Shown piece after piece: positions 17,320-26,040 of a stretch of 64,000 bases of DNA. Below the pieces are notes generated by a model. It was not told where the DNA came from. It worked only from the letters and a program-made list of their open reading frames with translations, and made no database searches. A program made the translations under genes and the position numbers. Where the stretch lies: positions 248,001-312,000 of the forward strand of contig NZ_PDHO01000003.1 in the NCBI RefSeq assembly GCF_002887815.1, given 5' to 3'. Every line of letters begins with the position of its first letter. Positions within the stretch are counted from its first letter, which is position 1. The stretch is from Mycobacterium sp. ENV421. GTDB lineage: Bacteria; Actinomycetota; Actinomycetes; Mycobacteriales; Mycobacteriaceae.

Positions 17320-17604
17320 ATGGACAACATCACGTACAACCACGGCGGTGTCGCCGATTTCGCCTCCGACGTCGGCCAGCGATCAGCTCAGCTGATGGAG
17401 ATCCACGACGATATTCTGCAGCGCACCAACGCGATTGCCGATTTCTTCCAGGGCGCCGCGGCCGGCTCGTTCCACGAGGCGCAGATGCAGATGCTGCAGG
17501 GTCTGCAGGGGCTCGTCGAAACGATGAACCAGCACGGCACCACGATCAGCAACGTGAACGACAGCGCACATCAGACCGACCTCCAGATGGGCAACCTCTT
17601 CTAA
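17320..17604 (+). CDS. esxC: WXG100-family protein EsxC, with FxG in place of WxG
   Basis: A 94-residue Esx protein. The turn motif reads DFFQGAA, so Phe replaces the usual Trp; M. tuberculosis EsxC shows the same FFxG substitution. The N terminus (MDNITYNHGGVADFASDVG) and the segment MLQGLQGLVETMNQHGTT also resemble EsxC closely. ATG 17320 was preferred over TTG 17314 because a GAAAAGG site is well placed and the EsxC N terminus begins there. It should form a heterodimer with EsxD and be exported by ESX-2. This gene and the fused eccC are the strongest single markers that this is ESX-2. Confidence 0.9.
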   Translation: MDNITYNHGGVADFASDVGQRSAQLMEIHDDILQRTNAIADFFQGAAAGSFHEAQMQMLQGLQGLVETMNQHGTTISNVNDSAHQTDLQMGNLF

Positions 17605-17671
17605 AGCCGACGTTCTCAGCCGGTGGGGGCGCACGGTCGGTGCGCCCCTGCTGTCTGTCTCGGGGAGAACC

Positions 17672-18505
17672 ATGTTGACGACGACAGTGGACGGCCTGTG
17701 GGTCCTACAGGTGTTGTCCGGTATCGAAGTAGTGGCACCAGAGCTTGGCTTGCGGCCACATCTGCCCAGTGTCGAGACGGCCCAGATGGCTCTGGCCCAT
17801 CCCATCGCCGAGGAGCTTCGCGCCGCGGGTGTCATCAACGATGCTGGCGGCGTCGACGAGGCGGTCCTGGAATGGCTGACCGTGTTGTCCCGTCGCGACG
17901 TCGCCCTGGTGATCTACGCGCAGACGCCGGCGCAGGACATCGAATCGGAGCGGGTCCTGCTGGCCCGCTTCGCGCAGTGGTGGGTTGCCTTGGAGCGCAA
18001 CGGGATCCTGGTGCGGCTGTCCGGCGTCGGTACCGCGAGCTCCGAAGAGTCGGCCGGCATGCTGATCAACTCGCAGATCGAGCGTCTGTGTGGAGAGATG
18101 AAGCCGGCGTCCCTGCGACCGGTGACCATCGATGTCCCCGAATTGCTTGCGGCCGTTCATGATCAGGCGAGTCTGCGGTCCTTCCTACTTGACCGCAGGT
18201 TCGACAGCGATCAGGTCACCATGCTGACCATGGCCGCCGACACCGACCGGTCGGCGCAGGCCTCGGTGGTGGCTATCCAGTCCGGTATGCCCAGCGGGCC
18301 CGCGCGTTCGCACATCGAGCAGGGGGCGGTGACCATCCTGGACACCCCGCAGGGCAGGCTGGTGTCCGAACACGTCACGCGCGCCGGAAAATCGTGGATG
18401 ATCATTTCGCCTGGGTCAGCCGCCAACATCGCGTCCGCGGTGTTGAAGATGGTTCGCCGACTGCCCGCCGAAGACGAGTGGTACTCGCACAGAAAGGTTG
18501 TCTAG
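17672..18505 (+). CDS. espG2: PE/PPE-specific chaperone EspG2
   Basis: A 277-residue cytosolic protein of the EspG family, which holds the tip of cognate PPE proteins and keeps PE-PPE pairs soluble before export. It begins VDGLWVLQVLSGIEVVAPEL and carries the mid-protein pattern VILDT-like (AVTILDTPQGRLVSEHVTRAGKSWMIISPGS) near the C terminus that is usual for the family. Length matches EspG2 (about 276). It begins 67 bp after esxC, and its TAG stop directly abuts the GTG of the next gene. Specificity for the PE-PPE pair upstream is expected from family behaviour, since EspG proteins are system-specific. Confidence 0.88.
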   Translation: MLTTTVDGLWVLQVLSGIEVVAPELGLRPHLPSVETAQMALAHPIAEELRAAGVINDAGGVDEAVLEWLTVLSRRDVALVIYAQTPAQDIESERVLLARFAQWWVALERNGILVRLSGVGTASSEESAGMLINSQIERLCGEMKPASLRPVTIDVPELLAAVHDQASLRSFLLDRRFDSDQVTMLTMAADTDRSAQASVVAIQSGMPSGPARSHIEQGAVTILDTPQGRLVSEHVTRAGKSWMIISPGSAANIASAVLKMVRRLPAEDEWYSHRKVV

Positions 18506-19537
18506 GTGACGAACCCCTGGAATGAACCACCGCGGTCCGCCGACCCCCGCGATCCCGTCGGCCGCGAAAGCTTCGGTGCACACCACCGCGGTCACCAGGA
18601 TTCCGTGTCCGGCACGTTGCGCATCTCGGACATGGTGGCGCCACGCAAGATCCCGCCGGGCTCGGGGTGGCGCAAGTTCATCTACAACGCCTCGTTCAAG
18701 ACCATCAACCTCGGTGAGTCCCCCGCCGAGCGGCACTATCGCGAACTGCGCGAACGGATTCGCAGGCACATCCGCAAGCAGTACGTGATCGGATTCGTCT
18801 CCGGTAAGGGCGGCGTCGGCAAGACGACGATGACCGCGAGCATCGGTGCGGTCTTCCGGGAATGCCGGCCGGAGAACGTGGTGGCCATCGACGCCGCGCC
18901 CGGCTTCGGCACGTTGGCGGGACGTATCGACGAAGCGCCGCCGGGCGACTACTCCGCCGTTCTCAACGACACCGATGTCCAAGGCTATGCCGACATCCGA
19001 GAGCACTTGGGGCAGAACCAGATCGGGCTCGACGTGCTGGCGGGCAACCGGGCATCCGATCAGCCCCGGCCACTGGTGCCTGCGATGTTCACCGGAGTGC
19101 TGTCGCGGCTGCGCCGCACTCACAACGTGATTCTGGTCGACACCGCCGACGATCTGGAGCACCCCGTCATGAAGGCGGTCTTCGACGCGTGCGACACCCT
19201 GGTGTTCGTCTCGGGGCTCACCGCCGACACCTCGCTGCCGGTGACCAGGTCCATCGATCTGCTTCGTTCACTGGGCTATCACGAGTTGGTGTCCCGCAGC
19301 ATGGTGATCCTCAATGACAGCCGCAACAACTACGACTCCGACGCGCGCAAGTATCTGACCGAGCGGTTCAGCCAGTCCGGTGCGTCGGTCGAATTCATGC
19401 CGTACGACCCGCATCTGGCCAAGGGTGGCATCATCGACGCCCAGCACGAGTTGCAAAAGAAGACCCGGCTGCGGCTGTTCGAGATCACTGCCGCATTGGC
19501 CGACAAGTACATCCCGGACGCCGATAGGCCGCGTTGA
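18506..19537 (+). CDS. MinD/ParA-like ATPase of the ESX-2 locus (Rv3888c-like)
   Basis: A 343-residue P-loop NTPase with the deviant Walker A motif GKGGVGKTT at residues 100-108 (Lys106 the usual P-loop Lys), the DTADDLEHP switch region and a SIMIBI-class core. The first 95 residues are a variable N-terminal extension. Length and position between espG and eccD match M. tuberculosis Rv3888c; no such gene lies there in ESX-3 or ESX-5, and in ESX-1 the comparable gene is espI. GTG 18506 directly follows the espG2 stop, and the end overlaps eccD2 (TGATG). Its job is not known; regulation of the secretion machine by ATP state has been proposed for EspI. Confidence 0.88.
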   Translation: MTNPWNEPPRSADPRDPVGRESFGAHHRGHQDSVSGTLRISDMVAPRKIPPGSGWRKFIYNASFKTINLGESPAERHYRELRERIRRHIRKQYVIGFVSGKGGVGKTTMTASIGAVFRECRPENVVAIDAAPGFGTLAGRIDEAPPGDYSAVLNDTDVQGYADIREHLGQNQIGLDVLAGNRASDQPRPLVPAMFTGVLSRLRRTHNVILVDTADDLEHPVMKAVFDACDTLVFVSGLTADTSLPVTRSIDLLRSLGYHELVSRSMVILNDSRNNYDSDARKYLTERFSQSGASVEFMPYDPHLAKGGIIDAQHELQKKTRLRLFEITAALADKYIPDADRPR

Positions 19538-21018
19538 TGGCGAAGGTCTCGTTTCCGGCTCGCTGCGCGGTCGCGGTGATCTGCGGCGAACACCTTGTCT
19601 CACAGGTCTATCCGGCATCGGTGCCGGTTGAGGTATTCATCGACAACGTCGTCGAGCTGCTCAACGAAGAGCTCAAGCGGCGCGGTGTTCCCGGCCTCGA
19701 CCCCGGCATCGCGTATGAGCTGAACCGCGCAAACGGGACTCGGCTCGACGTGACGAAGACGTTGGACGAACTCGGCGTCGAAGACGGGGCCACTCTGGTT
19801 CTGGTGCCCGCGCAGGAGGGTGAGTCCTTCGAGCCGCAGTACGAATCGCTGTCCACCGGCCTGGCCCGAGTAGGCAAGCGGCTGTTCGCCCCGGTGACCG
19901 CCGAGACCGCAGCGCACACCGCGCTGGCGGTGCTGGCGATGGTGGTGCTCTCCGTCCTCGGGCTGGGCGTACACACCCGGCTGCACACGGACTCGGTCAT
20001 CCCGGCCATCGTCACCGGCTTGACCGGACTGCTTCTCGCGGTCGGTGCGGGTTCGGTCTGGCGGTGGTGGCCGCAGCGGGCCGATCTGCTCAGCGGCTTC
20101 GGCTGGCTGGCCGTTCCGCTGTTGGCGGTCGGCTTTGCCGCCGCAGCGCCCGGCGGTGTCGGGGCTGCACACGTGTTCATCGCGGCCCTGGCCGCCGCGA
20201 TGCTCACCGTCGGTGTGGTCTCGATGACCGGGCGGCATGTCACCGTCGCGTCGACGGTGGTGACGCTGTGCGGAATCGGCGCCCTGGTGGGCGTTGCCCG
20301 GATGTGGAACCCGATCCCGGCGCAGTGGCTGGGCATGTGCGCGCTGATCGGCTTGCTCATGCTGTTGACGCTGGCGCCGACCTTCGCCTTGTGGACGGCG
20401 CGAATTCGGCCGCCGCACTTCGGTTCCATCACCGGACGTGATCTGTTCCGCCGAAGCGACGGGCTACCCGTCGACACCGTCACCCCGGTCGATGACGAGA
20501 CCGAGGATGAGCCGAACCCGGACACCACGCCGACGGGCGCGATCATCACCGAAGCCGCCCGCCGAGCCAACAGCGTGCTGACCGGCATCTGCATCGCGGC
20601 CGCGATCACGCTGCCCGCGGCGGTGTGGGCGACCTTGATGCCGGGCCAGGGCAAGAGCATTGCCGCTGCCGTGCTGGCCGGGCTGTTCGTGCTCATCTTC
20701 ATCAGCCGCGGCCGGGCGTACGCCGACAAGCGACAGGCCGTGGCGCTGGTGTGCGGCGCAGCCGCCGCGCTGTGCGTCGGCGTCATCCGTTACGTGCTGT
20801 CCGCGCCTGCCGACTCGGGGATGGCACTGTTGTGGGGTGCGCTGGCCCTGGCCGCCTTCGCGGGCGCCGGATTGGCTGCAGCCCTGCTGGTTCCGGTCAC
20901 CCGGTTCACACCGTTGGTGCGCATGGTGGCCGAATGGCTGGAACTTGCCGCGATCGTGGCGGCTTTCCCGCTGGCTGCCTGGATCGGCGGGTTGTTCACC
21001 TGGGTCAGGATGCGATGA
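19537..21018 (+). CDS. eccD2: ESX-2 integral membrane core component EccD2
   Basis: A 493-residue protein with an N-terminal ubiquitin-like domain (about residues 5-90, with VEVFIDNVVELLNEELKRRG and TRLDVTKTLDELGVEDGATL) followed by about eleven hydrophobic spans to the C terminus. EccD dimers form the main membrane vestibule of the ESX complex. I use ATG 19537, which overlaps the stop of the MinD-like gene, not TTG 19534. A hydrophilic loop near residues 305-330 (DDETEDEPNPDTTPTG) is acidic and cytosolic. The stop overlaps the ATG of mycP2 (ATGA). Length fits EccD2. Confidence 0.93.
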   Translation: MAKVSFPARCAVAVICGEHLVSQVYPASVPVEVFIDNVVELLNEELKRRGVPGLDPGIAYELNRANGTRLDVTKTLDELGVEDGATLVLVPAQEGESFEPQYESLSTGLARVGKRLFAPVTAETAAHTALAVLAMVVLSVLGLGVHTRLHTDSVIPAIVTGLTGLLLAVGAGSVWRWWPQRADLLSGFGWLAVPLLAVGFAAAAPGGVGAAHVFIAALAAAMLTVGVVSMTGRHVTVASTVVTLCGIGALVGVARMWNPIPAQWLGMCALIGLLMLLTLAPTFALWTARIRPPHFGSITGRDLFRRSDGLPVDTVTPVDDETEDEPNPDTTPTGAIITEAARRANSVLTGICIAAAITLPAAVWATLMPGQGKSIAAAVLAGLFVLIFISRGRAYADKRQAVALVCGAAAALCVGVIRYVLSAPADSGMALLWGALALAAFAGAGLAAALLVPVTRFTPLVRMVAEWLELAAIVAAFPLAAWIGGLFTWVRMR

Positions 21019-22655
21019 TCGGGCAGCGGTTTGCCGCGACGGCGATGGTCATCCTGCTCACCGGGTTGATCGCCAACATCCCTGCAGCGCAGGCGATTCC
21101 GCCGCCGAGTGTGGATCCGTCGATGGTTCCGCCGGACGGTCCACCGCGCCCGGATCAGCCGATGCGGCAGAGCAACATCTGTGCCCGCACCATCACCGTG
21201 GCCGACCCCAACGTGGCACTGCCCGCGCCGAACCTGGCGATGCTCAACGTCGTCAAGGCGTGGCAGTACTCGACCGGTAACGGCGTGCCGGTGGCGGTGA
21301 TCGACACCGGCGTCAACCCCAGCCCGCGGCTACCCGTGGTGCCCGGCGGGGACTACATCATGGGCGGCGACGGCCTGATGGACTGCGATGCGCACGGCAC
21401 CATCGTCGCCTCGCTGATCGCGGCCACCGTGCAGGGCGGCCCGCCACCGGCTCCGATGCCGCCCACTCCCGCTTTCCCGCCGCCGGCAGGCCCGCCCGCG
21501 GTCATCGCCGCGCCACCGCCTCCGGGGTCGCCGCCCGCGCCGCCGGCGCCCCCGCCGCCGCCCGTGCCGGTGACGGTCACCGAGACGAAGCCCGCGCCGC
21601 CCCCGCCACCGCCACCGCCCCCGCCCGATCAGCCGTCAGCGGGCCCGGGTGACTTGGACCCGAACGGCCCCGAGGATCCCGAGGTTCCGCCGCCCCCGCC
21701 GGGAGCGCCCGACGGTGTGGCCGGTGTGGCCCCGAACGCGGTGGTGATCTCGATCCGTCAGTCGTCACGGGCATACGAACCGGTGAACCCGGGACCCGGC
21801 GACAACGAGGCCCGCAAGAAGGCCGGCACCGTGGCGACGCTCGCCAGCGCGATCGTGCACGCCGCCAATATGGGCGCCAAGGTGATCAACATCAGTGTGA
21901 CGTCATGTGTTTCGGCAGCCGACCCGCTGGATCAGCGCGCACTCGGCGCGGCCGTCTGGTACGCCGCGACCATCAAGGACGCGGTGATCGTCGCCGCCGC
22001 CGGAAACGAGGGCGAGGACGGCTGCGCCCAGAACCCGTCGTTCGACCCGCTGGACACGTCGGATCCGCGGGACTGGCATCAGGTCAAGACCGTGTCGTCG
22101 CCGTCGTGGTTCTCCGATTACGTCCTGTCGGTGGGGGCCGTCGACAACACCGGCGCGCCCATCAACAAGAGCTTGGCCGGACCGTGGGTCGCCGCGGCCG
22201 CGCCCGGTGTCGGTGTCATGGGTCTCTCACCGCAGACCGGTGGCCCGGTCAATGCCTATCCGCCGGTGCGCCCGGGGGAACGGAACATGCCGTTCTGGGG
22301 CACCAGCTTCTCGGCGGCGTACGTCTCCGGTGTCGCGGCACTGGTCCGGGCCAAGTATCCGAACCTGACCGCCAACCAGATCATCCACCGCATCCTGCAG
22401 ACCGCGCACAACCCGCCCCGAGGGGTGGACAACCAGGTCGGCTACGGCGTGGTGGACCCCGTTGCCGCACTGACGTTCAACGTGCCGCCCGGTGACCGGC
22501 TGGCTCCCGGCTCGATGACCCGGGTGCTGGCGCCACCACCGCCGCCGGCCGCCCCCGACCATCGCGCGCGCAACGTGGCGCTGATCTTCGCCGGTGCCGT
22601 TGTCGGGGCCGTGTTGTTGGCGAGCATCATCGGCCGCGCCAGGCGGGCGCGATGA
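21015..22655 (+). CDS. mycP2: Mycosin protease MycP2
   Basis: A 546-residue subtilisin-like serine protease of the type VII system. It has an N-terminal signal peptide (residues 1 to about 30), catalytic Asp97 in VIDTGV, His127 in CDAHGT, the oxyanion Asn in AAAGNEG, and Ser431 in WGTSFSA. A membrane anchor (about 515-540) is followed by a basic tail, RARRAR. A long proline-rich insertion at about residues 140-235 separates His127 from the rest of the catalytic domain, as in loop 5 of other mycosins, but here it is unusually Pro-dense. ATG 21015 overlaps the eccD2 stop. Mycosins stabilise and cap the ESX complex in the periplasm. Confidence 0.94.
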   Translation: MIGQRFAATAMVILLTGLIANIPAAQAIPPPSVDPSMVPPDGPPRPDQPMRQSNICARTITVADPNVALPAPNLAMLNVVKAWQYSTGNGVPVAVIDTGVNPSPRLPVVPGGDYIMGGDGLMDCDAHGTIVASLIAATVQGGPPPAPMPPTPAFPPPAGPPAVIAAPPPPGSPPAPPAPPPPPVPVTVTETKPAPPPPPPPPPPDQPSAGPGDLDPNGPEDPEVPPPPPGAPDGVAGVAPNAVVISIRQSSRAYEPVNPGPGDNEARKKAGTVATLASAIVHAANMGAKVINISVTSCVSAADPLDQRALGAAVWYAATIKDAVIVAAAGNEGEDGCAQNPSFDPLDTSDPRDWHQVKTVSSPSWFSDYVLSVGAVDNTGAPINKSLAGPWVAAAAPGVGVMGLSPQTGGPVNAYPPVRPGERNMPFWGTSFSAAYVSGVAALVRAKYPNLTANQIIHRILQTAHNPPRGVDNQVGYGVVDPVAALTFNVPPGDRLAPGSMTRVLAPPPPPAAPDHRARNVALIFAGAVVGAVLLASIIGRARRAR

Positions 22656-24187
22656 GACGTCACAGCATCCAGCTCGCGGTGATCCTCGCCGTGCTGGCGC
22701 TGGGGCTGATCGGGTGGATCGTCTACGGGCTCATCGGTGCCGGTGTGGGACTGGTCCTCGGTCTGATCCTGTTCGCGATTCCCTGGCGGCGCCAACCGCT
22801 GTGGTCGTGGGCGGGTCTGTATCTGCGCCGCAACCGTCCGATCCTGCTGAGCGAGCCGGTCACGGTGGCCAACGACCGCTCCGGTGGCGGTGTGCGCTAC
22901 CAGGACGGGGTGGCCATCGTCGCCGTCCAACTGCTCGGGCGGGCGCACACGGCGACGATCTTCACCGGCTCCACCGCGGCGCAGACCCGCAACAACCTCG
23001 ACGTGAGCGAGTTGCTGCCGGCCATGCACCAGAGTCTGGGGCTGACCATCGAGTCGCTGTCGGTGGTGACGGCGGGCTCGCGGCGCCGCAGCACCGGCGA
23101 CTATCCGCGGGTCTACGACACTCTCATCGGCACGCCGCCGTACGCCGGGGCGCGGGAGACCTGGCTGGTGATCCGGCTGCGGGCCCTGGAGAACGCCGAT
23201 GCGTTACGGCGCCGCGCCACGGTGGGAACCGCAGCGCTGGCCGCGGCCCAACGGATCGCGGCGAGCCTGCGCTGTAACGGAATTCGCGCAAAGGTCGCCA
23301 CCGCGACGGACATGGTCGAGTTGGAGCGCCGACTGGGCCGCACCGCGCTGGAGTCACACAACCAGCGCTGGAAGACCGCACGCAGCGATGCCGGCTGGCT
23401 TACTACCTACGCCTACCAGCCGCGCGACATCAATGCCGAGATGCTCTCGCAGGCCTGGGCGCTGCGTGCTGACGGCATCATCCAGAACATCACCCTGTTC
23501 CCGGACGGAACGGCGAGTGCGACCATCACCATCCGCAGCGCCCAACCGCCGACGGCTCCGCCGAGCGTGATGCTCAAAACCCTGCCTGGTGAGCAGGCGA
23601 GCGCCGTCGCCGCGAATCTGTGCGGACCCAGGCCGGAATTGCACGGCCTCAGCCGCGGACGTGCCCCTGCCACTTTGGTTCTGCCGATCGGGCCGTCCGG
23701 CGTGCTGTTGGGCAAGGTCAACGCCGGCGACCGGCTGCTGCTGCCGCTGGGCGATCCCGGGGAGTTCAGCCGTATCCACATCGCGGCCGAGGACCCGATC
23801 GCCAAACGCATCATCATCCGGACCGCGGGTGCGGGGGACCGGATCACCGTGCACACCAGCGATCTGCAGCGCTGGGAGAGTGTGCGGATGCCGCACATCG
23901 CGGTCTCCGATCAGCCGCGGCCGGCGTCGGGGACCACCGTCAGCGTGGTGGACGGAACCGTCGCCCCCGCCCCCCGGCCGAACACGGTGATCTCGGTGGG
24001 CCGGCCAGGGGAGACGCGTCGAGGCACGGCCGACGTGGTGATCACCCAGATCGGTCCGGCAACCGTCGAGGTCAACGCCGCCGGCCAGGTGTATATGGTG
24101 GAGGTGGAGCTGTTCCGCGCCGAAAATCGTTATGTGTCAAGTGAACCGACCAGCCTGCGGTCGGATGAACTGGAGCTGGCAGACTAG
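22652..24187 (+). CDS. eccE2: ESX-2 core component EccE2
   Basis: A 511-residue protein with two N-terminal membrane spans (LAVILAVLALGLIGWIVYGL and GAGVGLVLGLILFAI) and a large cytosolic domain. EccE sits at the rim of the ESX membrane complex and is the least conserved core part. It follows mycP and precedes eccA, the gene order found in ESX-2. Its ATG at 22652 overlaps the mycP2 stop by 4 bp, and it ends 2 bp before eccA2. No catalytic motif is seen, as expected. Length is near that of EccE2 (about 537). Confidence 0.88.
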   Translation: MRRHSIQLAVILAVLALGLIGWIVYGLIGAGVGLVLGLILFAIPWRRQPLWSWAGLYLRRNRPILLSEPVTVANDRSGGGVRYQDGVAIVAVQLLGRAHTATIFTGSTAAQTRNNLDVSELLPAMHQSLGLTIESLSVVTAGSRRRSTGDYPRVYDTLIGTPPYAGARETWLVIRLRALENADALRRRATVGTAALAAAQRIAASLRCNGIRAKVATATDMVELERRLGRTALESHNQRWKTARSDAGWLTTYAYQPRDINAEMLSQAWALRADGIIQNITLFPDGTASATITIRSAQPPTAPPSVMLKTLPGEQASAVAANLCGPRPELHGLSRGRAPATLVLPIGPSGVLLGKVNAGDRLLLPLGDPGEFSRIHIAAEDPIAKRIIIRTAGAGDRITVHTSDLQRWESVRMPHIAVSDQPRPASGTTVSVVDGTVAPAPRPNTVISVGRPGETRRGTADVVITQIGPATVEVNAAGQVYMVEVELFRAENRYVSSEPTSLRSDELELAD

Positions 24188-24189
24188 TC

Positions 24190-26040
24190 ATGACCAGTAG
24201 TGCAGATACCGCGGCCGCCCGTCGCCAGTTCGACCAGGCGATGGCCGTGCTGGAGTCCGATCCCGCGACCGCGCTGCGGCATTTCCGCGACGCCACCGGC
24301 ATCGACCCGTCGATGGCCGATGCGTGGTTGGGCCGGATCTCCGCCGGCGACGACGCGCTGGATTCCCTGCAGCAGCTGTTCGCCTACGGATCGCGGTTGC
24401 ACCGCGAGTCCAACCGGCTCGGTGTACGTCTGGGCGCGCCGATCAAGGCCGGGCCGTACCTGTCGATCACCGTCACCGAGTCCTCGCACGCCGGTCTGGC
24501 GCTGGCCAGCGCGCTGGTCGACGACGAGCAGTTCGAGAAAGCCGAAGCGGTGTTGGAGGATTCGGCGCTGCTGGACACCTGGGAAAACCATCAGTGGCAG
24601 CAGTACGTCCGGGCGTATCTGATGTTCGCCACCCAGCGCTGGCCCGACGTCATCGCCGAGGCGGCTCGGGTGCTGCCCCCTCAGGCGATCATCATGTCGG
24701 CGGTGACGGCGGCCACCAACGCGCTGGCCGCGCACGCCGCCGCGCATCTGGGGCAGGGCCGGGTGGCACTCGATTGGGCAGACCGGGTGGAGTTGCGCAC
24801 CGAGCGGGGCGCCGCCGAGACGCGCAGGCACAGCCTGCTGGATACGGCGGTCACCGCGATCGATCCGCTCGAATTCCCGCTCATCGCAGCAGACCTCGCG
24901 TATGTCCGGGGGATGGCGCACCGCCAGCTCGGCGAGGAGGACAAGGCGCAGATCTGGTTGTCGAAGGCCACGATCAACGGTGTGCTGATCGACCCGGCCA
25001 AACAGGCGCTGGCCGATCAGCGGCTGCAGTTGGTCGTCACCGACGAGGACACGATCAACAGCCGCTCCAACAAGTGGGACGCCAGCACCGAGCAGTCGGA
25101 GAACGAGCGGGCCGAAGAGGAGAACGCTGAGCGGCGGACCGAGCTGCTGGCCGAAGGCCGTGCGCTGCTGAACAACCAGGTGGGCCTGGCCGACGTCAAG
25201 CGGGCGGTCGCCGAGCTCGAAGACCAGATCGAGGTCCGCGAGCTGCGGCTGGCCCACGGCCTACCGGTGACCAACCAGACCAACCACATGTTGTTGGTGG
25301 GTCCACCCGGAACCGGTAAGACGACGACGGCCGAAGCGCTCGGCAAGATCTACGCCGGGCTGGGCATCGTCCGGCATCCGGAGATCATCGAGGTCAAGCG
25401 CGCCGACTTCTGCGGTGAGCACATCGGGTCGTCGGGGCCGAAAACCAATGAGCTGATCAGCCGTTCGCTGGGTCGCATCCTGTTCATGGACGAGTTCTAT
25501 TCCCTGGTGGAGCGCCATCACGACGGGCGGCCGGACATGATCGGAATGGAAGCGGTGAACCAGTTGCTGGTGGCCTTGGAGGTGCACCGCTTCGACTTCT
25601 GTTTCATCGGCGCCGGCTACGAGAAGGAAGTCGACGAATTCCTCACCGTGAACCCGGGTTTGGCGGGGCGCTTCAATCGCAAGCTGCGGTTCGAGTCCTA
25701 CAGCCCCGACGAGTTGGTGCAGATCGCCGTCCGCTACGGCGGACCGCGCGCCACCGTGATCGAACCCGCCGCGCAGGACGCGCTGAACGCGGCGTGCCGC
25801 AAGTTGCGGGCCTACCTCGCCCCCGACGGCATCCACGGTATCGACGTCATGCAGAACGGCCGGTTTGCCCGCAACGTCGTGGAGCGCGCGGAGCGGTTGC
25901 GTGACTCACGGGTGGCCGCCCAGAACCGCACCAGCCGCGGCTCGGTGACGGTCGAGGATCTCGAGACACTACGCACCCAGGACCTGATGGCCGCGGTCGC
26001 CGACGCATGCGCGGAAAAGCATGTGCCCATCAGCCTTTGA
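24190..26040 (+). CDS. eccA2: AAA+ ATPase EccA2
   Basis: A 616-residue cytosolic protein. Residues 1-280 form TPR-like helical repeats; the C-terminal half is a CbxX/CfqX-type AAA+ domain with Walker A GPPGTGKT (371-378, Lys377) and Walker B MDEF (Asp434, Glu435). Sensor and arginine-finger segments follow (GLAGRFNRKLRF). EccA proteins are thought to remove EspG from PE-PPE cargo or otherwise prepare substrates. It is the last ESX-2 gene, 2 bp after eccE2, and its 3' end overlaps the convergent kinase-like gene by 11 bp. Length fits EccA2 (about 619). Confidence 0.93.
   Translation: MTSSADTAAARRQFDQAMAVLESDPATALRHFRDATGIDPSMADAWLGRISAGDDALDSLQQLFAYGSRLHRESNRLGVRLGAPIKAGPYLSITVTESSHAGLALASALVDDEQFEKAEAVLEDSALLDTWENHQWQQYVRAYLMFATQRWPDVIAEAARVLPPQAIIMSAVTAATNALAAHAAAHLGQGRVALDWADRVELRTERGAAETRRHSLLDTAVTAIDPLEFPLIAADLAYVRGMAHRQLGEEDKAQIWLSKATINGVLIDPAKQALADQRLQLVVTDEDTINSRSNKWDASTEQSENERAEEENAERRTELLAEGRALLNNQVGLADVKRAVAELEDQIEVRELRLAHGLPVTNQTNHMLLVGPPGTGKTTTAEALGKIYAGLGIVRHPEIIEVKRADFCGEHIGSSGPKTNELISRSLGRILFMDEFYSLVERHHDGRPDMIGMEAVNQLLVALEVHRFDFCFIGAGYEKEVDEFLTVNPGLAGRFNRKLRFESYSPDELVQIAVRYGGPRATVIEPAAQDALNAACRKLRAYLAPDGIHGIDVMQNGRFARNVVERAERLRDSRVAAQNRTSRGSVTVEDLETLRTQDLMAAVADACAEKHVPISL

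Noticed and set aside
20625..21014. Upstream extension of mycP2 into eccD2
   Set aside because: The signal peptide begins at ATG 21015, which overlaps the eccD2 stop in the usual coupled way. The extension would be cytosolic, basic and antisense-like in composition.
8042..26040. Calling the type VII locus ESX-1, ESX-3 or ESX-5
   Set aside because: ESX-1 has a split EccC and espI rather than the 343-residue MinD-like gene; ESX-3 starts with eccA and lacks a MinD-like gene; ESX-5 has extra PE/PPE genes and a different order. The FxG EsxC and the order fit only ESX-2.
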